From assembly GCA_900542445.1 (NCBI GenBank), contig UQNN01000029.1, positions 1 to 18,060 on the forward strand: a stretch of DNA of 18,060 bases, read 5' to 3'. Each line of letters opens with the position of its first letter. Within the stretch, counting starts at the first letter, position 1. A model generated the notes under the pieces. The model had not been told where the DNA came from and searched no databases. It worked only from the letters and a program-made list of their open reading frames with translations. Source of the stretch: an uncultured Eubacteriales bacterium. GTDB lineage: Bacteria > Bacillota > Clostridia > Christensenellales > Aristaeellaceae. The translations under genes and the position numbers were made by a program. Of the stretch, positions 14,341-18,060 are shown one piece after another.

Positions 14341-15921
14341 ATGGAAGGTCACTCCCTCGCCGGGGTGGCCTTCTTTTTATTCGATGTCCTACACAGTCAC
14401 GATAGCACCCTGAATCGTAAGACAGATGCCTTCCAAGTCGTAGATCAGGAGGAGATGGTGGAGGCGCTGTCCGAGCGTGCTTCGAAGGTTCATTCGGGCG
14501 CGGTTGACCCGAAGGAGGACAACATGCTCCGGATTACGTCGGATGGACGAAAGCTGGGGTTGGATCAGCGGCTGATGAACCCGCTGCTGCCCGACGAACC
14601 GGGCAGTAAAGTCAACGCCTGCATGGAAAACATCCTGCGTATCTACAAAGAAGGGGATGCGCAAAAGCTGACGCAGCTCGTGTTCTGCGACCTGTCCACG
14701 CCGCATGGGGACGGTTCGTTTAACGTCTATGACGATATCCGGGACAAACTGGTTGCAAGCGGGATTCCGAAAGAGGAGATTCAGTTCATCCATGACGCGG
14801 ATACGGAAATCAAAAAGAAGGAGCTGTTTGCCAGAGTCAGGAGCGGACAGGTGCGGATTTTGTTTGGCAGCACACAAAAACTTGGCGCAGGCACCAATGT
14901 TCAGGACAGATTGATCGCTCTGCATGATCTGGATGCGCCATGGCGGCCGGGCGATTTGGAGCAGCGAGCGGGGCGCATTGTGCGACAAGGCAACATGAAT
15001 CCGGACGTGCATATATACCGATATGTCACGGAAAAATCATTCGATTCGTACCTCTGGCAGACCATCGAGAACAAGCAGCGCTTTATCAGCCAGATCATGT
15101 CCAGCAAATCGCCCGTCCGCGCCTGCGATGATGTAGACGAAACCGCACTCTCTTATGCGGAAATCAAGGCGCTGTGCGCAGGCGATCCGCGTATCAAGGA
15201 AAAGATGGATTTGGACATCGAGGTCGCAAAGCTGCGCTTGATGAAAGCGGATTACCAGAGCAACCAGTTCAAACTGGAAGATCAGATTTTGAAGCAGTAT
15301 CCGGAAGAAATCCGTCAGGCACAGGAACGCGCGAAGGGCTATCGGGCGGATATGGCGCTGTTGGAAGCGCATCCGCTGCCCAAGGATGGTTTTGTCGGCA
15401 TGGCGATCAAGGAAAAGCGGATTGCCGATAAAGAGGAGGCGGGCAAAATGCTTCTGGAAGCCTGCCGGCTTTCGCCGCATGATATGGAGCTGGGCGAATA
15501 CCGCGGCATGAAAATGACGGTGGATTATGACAGCTATCGGCAGGAGGTCAAGCTCGTTCTGCGCGGTGAGATGTCGCATACCGTGACCATGGGAACGGAT
15601 GTGTACGGCAATCTGACGCGCATCGAGAATGCGCTGGCGAATATGCCGCAAAAACTCGAAAAGGCGGAAGAACGGATTGCCGAACTGGAACGGCAGATGA
15701 AACAGGCCAAGGCGGAGCTGGGCAAACCGTTTGCGCAGGAGAAGGAGCTGGAAGCCAAAGCTGCGCGCCTTGCCGAATTGAACGCCGCGCTGAACATTGA
15801 CGAAAAAAGGAAGGAGCCGATGGAGAAGCGACCGATGAAGGATGTGTTGAAAGCGTATCAGGAGCGGGCAGACGCTCAGAGACAGGGAGAAAAAGGAGGA
15901 ACAAACGAATGGAACCGATGA
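14341..15921 (+). CDS. Giant ICE helicase, C-terminal part of the broken gene
   Basis: The open frame has 526 codons. Helicase homology begins near residue 34 (about 14442, DQEEMVEALSERA), and the first 33 codons are terminator and foreign sequence. Seen: DNMLRITSDGRKLGLDQRLM; the SF2 helicase C-terminal domain with LVFCDLSTPHGDGSFNVYDD, ILFGSTQKLGAGTNVQDRL and motif VI QRAGRIVRQGN; then RFISQIMSSKSPVR and DDVDETALSYAEIKALCAG; and a long C-terminal coiled-coil region rich in Glu, Lys and Ala. The N-terminal RecA-like domain with Walker A and DEAH box is absent, so it cannot be an active helicase alone. Possible internal starts are ATG 14455 or 14524. The end overlaps the DUF3849 gene by 13 bases. 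Confidence 0.85.
   Translation: MEGHSLAGVAFFLFDVLHSHDSTLNRKTDAFQVVDQEEMVEALSERASKVHSGAVDPKEDNMLRITSDGRKLGLDQRLMNPLLPDEPGSKVNACMENILRIYKEGDAQKLTQLVFCDLSTPHGDGSFNVYDDIRDKLVASGIPKEEIQFIHDADTEIKKKELFARVRSGQVRILFGSTQKLGAGTNVQDRLIALHDLDAPWRPGDLEQRAGRIVRQGNMNPDVHIYRYVTEKSFDSYLWQTIENKQRFISQIMSSKSPVRACDDVDETALSYAEIKALCAGDPRIKEKMDLDIEVAKLRLMKADYQSNQFKLEDQILKQYPEEIRQAQERAKGYRADMALLEAHPLPKDGFVGMAIKEKRIADKEEAGKMLLEACRLSPHDMELGEYRGMKMTVDYDSYRQEVKLVLRGEMSHTVTMGTDVYGNLTRIENALANMPQKLEKAEERIAELERQMKQAKAELGKPFAQEKELEAKAARLAELNAALNIDEKRKEPMEKRPMKDVLKAYQERADAQRQGEKGGTNEWNR
14344..14381 (+). terminator. Strong intrinsic terminator after the zinc-ribbon gene
   Basis: A 12-bp stem (two T-G pairs) GAAGGTCACTCC / GGGGTGGCCTTC with a 6-base loop (14344-14373) is followed by TTTTTATT. 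It closes the HTH cassette. The frame that carries the helicase C-terminal part happens to have an ATG at 14341 that runs through this hairpin, which argues against real translation from that start. Confidence 0.88.
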
Positions 15922-16403
15922 AGAATATTCCCGTGTACAGGCATAGCGCCGCCTATGCGGTGGAGCATGGCGAGCTGGAAGCATACAAGATGTCCCGGGT
16001 GGCAGGCGTTGCCTGTCGGGATGCGATAGAAAAAGCCGTTGCGAAGCATTACAGAGATAACTGTCTGAACAAAGCGGGAGCCAGAGAGGTCATCGACGAG
16101 TTTGGCAAAGAGCGCGTGATGACGGTGCTGGCGATTACGATTCGGGACAAGCTCTATGACGGACGATTCTCGTCCGCCAATAAAGCATGGGCGCAAGCGT
16201 TTCCGATTGAGCCGGACATCGACAGTTGGGGCGGCAACCGAAATTTGACGCTGGTTGTGCGGCAGACGCATCCGGGATTGCTCAATCTGTTCTGCGATCA
16301 GGCGAAGGCTTACGAATCGGAAAAGGTTTCGGTGCTGGAGAAGCTGAAGGCAGCAGCGAAAAACGCGCCTGTACCTTCGACGAAAAATGAAATGGAGCGA
16401 TGA
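15909..16403 (+). CDS. DUF3849 domain protein
   Basis: The protein has 164 residues. The family pattern is clear: PVYRHSAAYAVEHGELEAYK, then CRDAIEKAVAKHYRDNCLN, FGKERVMTVLAITIRDKLYD, FSSANKAWAQAFPI and a final VVRQTHPGLLNLF. DUF3849 domains occur alone or fused to helicases and antirestriction-type proteins in Tn1549-like elements. The biochemical role is not known. AAGGAGG (15893-15899) precedes ATG 15909. The gene overlaps the end of the helicase frame and its TGA overlaps an ATG at 16400, so translation is probably coupled along this stretch. Confidence 0.85.
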   Translation: MEPMKNIPVYRHSAAYAVEHGELEAYKMSRVAGVACRDAIEKAVAKHYRDNCLNKAGAREVIDEFGKERVMTVLAITIRDKLYDGRFSSANKAWAQAFPIEPDIDSWGGNRNLTLVVRQTHPGLLNLFCDQAKAYESEKVSVLEKLKAAAKNAPVPSTKNEMER

Positions 16404-16445
16404 AGCATCGAGCGGCAAAAGAGGGATATTCAAATCAAATTCCGC

Positions 16446-16745
16446 GTGACGGCAGACGAACGGGCGCTGCTGGAACGGAAGATGCGGGAAGCGGGCACGA
16501 CGAACATGGGCGCATACCTGCGGAAGATGGCGCTGGACGGCTACATTCTGCGGCTCGATCTGCCGGAGTTAAAAGAGATACTTTCCCAGCTTCGCTACAT
16601 GGGCAACAATGTCAACCAGATTGCCAAAAGAGCGAACGAGGTCGGCGTAATCGACGAGATGGACATTCGCGGCGTGAGCAAAAGACAGGAGCGGATGCTC
16701 GAACAGATGGCGCGGCTTTTGGAAAAGCTGAGCGGACTGAATTGA
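16446..16745 (+). CDS. mobC: MobC-like relaxosome accessory protein; N-terminus apparently frameshifted
   Basis: The clear part has 99 residues: DERALLERKMREAGTTNMGA, then YLRKMALDGYI, LRYMGNNVNQIAKRANEVG and a C-terminal helix. This is the ribbon-helix-helix/MobC layout of proteins that bind oriT and help the relaxase nick. The GTG at 16446 has no ribosome binding site, and conserved-looking residues RDIQIKFR lie in frame just upstream (16422-16445), so the real N-terminus starts earlier. The in-frame stop at 16401 leaves no ATG. An ATG at 16400 in another frame would give MKHRAAK and then join RDIQIKFR by skipping one base near 16421. The gene thus seems to carry a one-base shift. A terminator follows directly. 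Confidence 0.8.
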   Translation: MTADERALLERKMREAGTTNMGAYLRKMALDGYILRLDLPELKEILSQLRYMGNNVNQIAKRANEVGVIDEMDIRGVSKRQERMLEQMARLLEKLSGLN

Positions 16746-16793
16746 AACGCGGGAGGAGCGCCGAAACACCGGCAGCTTCTCCCGCGTTTTTTT
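16745..16793 (+). terminator. Intrinsic terminator after mobC
   Basis: An 11-bp perfect stem AAACGCGGGAG (16745-16755) / CTCCCGCGTTT (16779-16789), extended by a few inner pairs, is followed by a run of seven T (16787-16793). It begins at the last base of the mobC stop codon and ends the helicase-mobC transcription unit. Confidence 0.92.
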
Positions 16794-16808
16794 CGTAGGG
16801 CGGCATCC

Positions 16809-16837
16809 TTGCCAAACAAATGAGGATGAGGTATATA
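16809..16837 (+). promoter_or_regulatory. Promoter of the membrane protein/relaxase unit
   Basis: TTGCCA (16809-16814, 5 of 6 matches to the -35 consensus), a 17-base spacer and TATATA (16832-16837) form a plausible SigA-type promoter just after the mobC terminator. AAAGGAG (16846-16852) and ATG 16863 follow. An overlapping TATAAC is at the wrong spacing. Confidence 0.65.
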
Positions 16838-16862
16838 TAACACATAAAGGAGTGCGGATGAT

Positions 16863-17150
16863 ATGAAGAAGATGTTCAAGGTTTTGCTTTTTCCGATCTG
16901 GCTGGTTCTGGAGGTTGTCGTATTTGTCCTCAAGTTGGTGATGGTGCTTTCTTCGACGGTGCTGGGGATTCTTTTGCGGATTCTCATCCCGATGGCGTTT
17001 GTGGCGATGCTGCTGTCTGTCCGAAACGGGTTGATGCTGCTGGCGTTTGCATGGCTGATTAGCCCGATTGGTCTGCCGTGGGTGGCGGATCGTGTGGTGT
17101 TTGGGTTGGATGATTTGTGCTGCGCGGTGAAGGGGCGGATCAGAGAATAA
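16863..17150 (+). CDS. CD1845-like small multi-pass membrane protein
   Basis: The protein has 95 residues and is almost entirely hydrophobic: FKVLLFPIWLVLEVVVFVLK, then a second segment VLGILLRILIPMAFVAMLL and a third NGLMLLAFAWLISPIGL, ending in a short charged tail KGRIRE. Small proteins of this kind sit between mobC and the relaxase in Tn1549-like elements. The function is unknown, and a role at the membrane during relaxosome docking is only a guess. ATG 16863 has AAAGGAG 10 bases upstream, and the nearby ATG 16858 is out of frame. Confidence 0.75.
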   Translation: MKKMFKVLLFPIWLVLEVVVFVLKLVMVLSSTVLGILLRILIPMAFVAMLLSVRNGLMLLAFAWLISPIGLPWVADRVVFGLDDLCCAVKGRIRE

Positions 17151-17181
17151 TCGGGATGGAAAGAGCGGAAAACTTGTACGG

Positions 17182-17223
17182 GAAGAGGTCGTTTCGTTTG
17201 AAAAAACGAATGGCTTCTTTTTT
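17182..17223 (+). terminator. Hairpin with T run before the relaxase
   Basis: An inner perfect 7-bp stem TTCGTTT (17193-17199) / AAACGAA (17204-17210) closes on GAAA, with an outer GAAG/CTTC pairing (17182-17185, 17214-17217), and is followed by six T. It ends only 20 bases before the relaxase start, so it could terminate the upstream gene or attenuate relaxase expression. Confidence 0.65.
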
Positions 17224-17243
17224 GATCTGAAGAGGAGGAACGA

Positions 17244-17639
17244 TTGGCAACAACACGATTGATGCCTTTACATATCGGCAAGGGACAGACTGCCGGGGAC
17301 GCGATTAAACGCGCGCTCGGTTACGTCAAAGACCCGATGAAAACTGAAAATGGCATATTGGTGACAAGCTATGGTTGCACACCGCAGACGGCGGAAGCGG
17401 AGTTTATGCTGATGCGGCGGGAGTATCTGACCATTACAGGGCGAAGGCGCGGCAAAGACGATGTGCTTGCCTATCATTTAAGACAGTCCTTTAAGCCGGG
17501 TGAGATTACGCCGGAGGATGCGAATCGAATTGGCTGCGAACTGGCAAAACGATTTACGCACGGGCAACATGCCTATGTTGTAGCCACCCACGCTGATCGG
17601 TGCCATGTGCAGCATGTATTATGTAAAGGAAGGTTTTAA
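17244..17639 (+). CDS. MobP-type relaxase, truncated after the N-terminal 131 residues
   Basis: Relaxases of this family nick oriT and bind the transferred strand. Seen: the start TTRLMPLHIGKGQTAGDAI, then YVKDPMKTENGILVTSYGC, GRRRGKDDVLAYHLRQSF, the block KPGEITPEDANRIGCELAKR, and YVVATHADRCHVQ. The last motif should continue as HxDxxHxHNH with the metal-binding His triad, but after CHVQ (about 17608) the sequence diverges to HVLCKGRF and stops. The rest of the protein, usually several hundred residues, is missing. GAGGAGG precedes the TTG start (17230-17236). The product would lack part of the active site, so it is most likely nonfunctional. Confidence 0.82.
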   Translation: MATTRLMPLHIGKGQTAGDAIKRALGYVKDPMKTENGILVTSYGCTPQTAEAEFMLMRREYLTITGRRRGKDDVLAYHLRQSFKPGEITPEDANRIGCELAKRFTHGQHAYVVATHADRCHVQHVLCKGRF

Positions 17640-17682
17640 CCATCTTCCTTAAACTGCATGTCGTTCCGCGAAAACCGAATAC

Positions 17683-17734
17683 AAAAAGCAGTTATGGAAG
17701 AAGAAAAAATCTTCAATTCCACAACTGCTTTTTT
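17683..17734 (+). terminator. Long hairpin terminator between truncated relaxase and second tnpV
   Basis: The outer stem is AAAAAGCAGTT (17683-17693) / AACTGCTTTTT (17723-17733). Inner stems TGGAA/TTCCA and GAAGA/TCTTC close on an A5 loop. An A run on the left and a T run on the right make it a possible bidirectional terminator. A smaller inverted repeat AAGGAAG/CTTCCTT lies just upstream around the relaxase stop (17626-17650). Confidence 0.85.
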
Positions 17735-17754
17735 GTGTTTGAAAGGAGATTTGT

Positions 17755-18060
17755 ATGAAACTGACCTATCATCGCTGCGGCGACTATCTGCTTCCCGCCC
17801 TGACCATTCCGGATGAATCTGTAACGCTTGGAAAGTATGGCAGGATGCGCAAAACATATCTAAAGGCGCATAAGCCCATTGTGTACAATACCCTGCTGCT
17901 TTCCGGCAAACTGACGGCGCATCTCGTCAGCACGGATGCCGAATGCCGGGAACGCCTTGAAACCCTCCTGCCGCAGATGATGCGGCAGGAAGGGGTTGAC
18001 GAAGAACTCAAAGCACGCGACCAAATGGAATGGGTGCGCAGGATGAACAGCATCCAGAAC
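17755..18060 (+). CDS. tnpV: TnpV family protein, second copy, cut by the window end
   Basis: The first 102 residues are present. Family features seen: YLLPALTIPDESVTLGKYGR, RMRKTYLKAHKP, LLLSGKLTAHL and GVDEELKARDQMEWVRRMN. It aligns along its length with the nested copy at 10527 and is probably complete just beyond the window, since the family usually ends near residue 115. GAAAGGAG (17741-17748) is 6 bases before the ATG. Unlike the nested copy, the frame that corresponds to the helicase frame contains stops (for example at 17814), so this is a free-standing tnpV. It follows the relaxase break and may belong to whatever disrupted the relaxase (inference). Confidence 0.88.
   Translation, partial: MKLTYHRCGDYLLPALTIPDESVTLGKYGRMRKTYLKAHKPIVYNTLLLSGKLTAHLVSTDAECRERLETLLPQMMRQEGVDEELKARDQMEWVRRMNSIQN

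Larger units (their letters stand above)
12894..14440. mobile_element. Phage-derived foreign segment replacing the helicase core
   Basis: Helicase homology ends at about 12893 and resumes at about 14442. In between lie a minus-strand phage portal 5' fragment, a plus-strand three-gene cassette with its own promoter and terminator, and a short stretch (14382-14440) not explained by the helicase. An intact helicase of this family should have several hundred more residues here (methylase and DEAD-box core), so the event was replacement, not simple insertion. I saw no terminal inverted repeats, transposase or integrase. The exact ends are approximate and GGTAAT at the left junction is compatible with both sides (microhomology). 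Confidence 0.7.
1..18060. mobile_element. Part of a Tn1549/Tn916-type integrative and conjugative element
   Basis: The family order (VirB6, PrgI, VirB4, NlpC/P60, DUF4315, CD1107, giant helicase, DUF3849, MobC, CD1845-like membrane protein, MobP-type relaxase, TnpV) is characteristic of Tn1549-like conjugative transposons of gut Clostridia. Neither element end, integrase, coupling protein nor topoisomerase is visible, so the element extends beyond both sides of the window. Two segments look foreign to the backbone: the ATPase/RloB cargo at 6949-8968 and the phage-derived block at about 12894-14440. The helicase and relaxase are damaged, so autonomous transfer of this copy is doubtful. Family assignments are from recognised protein motifs, not database searches. 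Confidence 0.88.

Noticed and set aside
14341..14441. ATG 14341 as a real start for the helicase C-terminal part.
   Set aside because: The first 33 codons run through a strong terminator hairpin and have no helicase similarity. The frame is open there by chance.
16400..16798. A 132-codon plus-strand frame overlapping mobC.
   Set aside because: Apart from its first few codons, which may be the original mobC start, it is an Arg/Gly/Asp-rich shadow of mobC and runs through the mobC terminator.
17600..17755. A group II intron interrupting the relaxase, as known for ltrB.
   Set aside because: No maturase/reverse transcriptase or domain V-like structure is visible before the window ends. The following gene is tnpV behind a terminator.

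Overview
The window looks like part of a Tn1549/Tn916-type integrative and conjugative element (ICE) from a fairly GC-rich, gut-type clostridial Firmicute (Oscillospirales-like). This assignment is inferred from gene families and their order (VirB6, PrgI, VirB4, NlpC/P60, DUF4315, CD1107, giant helicase-like protein, DUF3849, MobC, CD1845-like, MobP-type relaxase), together with AGGAGG ribosome binding sites and TTG/GTG starts. I saw no rRNA, tRNA or CRISPR array.

Layout. Positions 1-6902 hold a tightly packed plus-strand mating-channel operon: the end of a VirB6/TrbL-like channel protein, PrgI, the VirB4 ATPase, a 50-aa membrane protein, a membrane-anchored NlpC/P60 hydrolase, a DUF4315 coiled coil, a CD1107-type surface protein with a Pro-Thr repeat stalk, and a 61-aa protein ending at a hairpin. 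Positions 6949-8968 form a self-contained, visibly more A/T-rich cargo unit with an extended -10 promoter, an OLD/ABC-like AAA ATPase, an overlapping RloB-type Toprim protein and a strong terminator. This is the architecture of AbiL/PARIS-like anti-phage defence. A short region with DnaA-box-like sites follows (8980-9043).

Positions 9088-15921 hold the DNA-processing part: a protein of unknown function, then the giant ICE helicase/methylase-like gene. That gene is broken. Its N-terminal part (from 9773) is homologous to about 12893 and its C-terminal part resumes at about 14442. Between them, the methylase and DEAD-box helicase core expected for the family is missing and replaced by about 1.5 kb of foreign DNA. 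The foreign DNA carries the 5' end of an HK97-type phage portal gene on the minus strand and a three-gene plus-strand cassette (membrane-anchored HTH regulator, 68-aa protein, zinc-ribbon protein) with its own promoter and terminator, which resembles a phage moron. In the remaining helicase N-terminal part, a complete tnpV gene is nested out of frame inside an Arg/Gly/Asp-rich linker.

Positions 15909-18060 hold the mobilisation end: DUF3849, MobC (its N-terminus appears frameshifted), a membrane protein, a relaxase that stops after 131 residues within its conserved His motif, a long hairpin terminator, and a second tnpV running off the window. With the helicase core missing, the relaxase cut short and MobC probably frameshifted, this copy may no longer transfer itself, although the channel operon and the defence cargo look intact. 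An assembly chimera at the helicase junctions cannot be excluded from the sequence alone.
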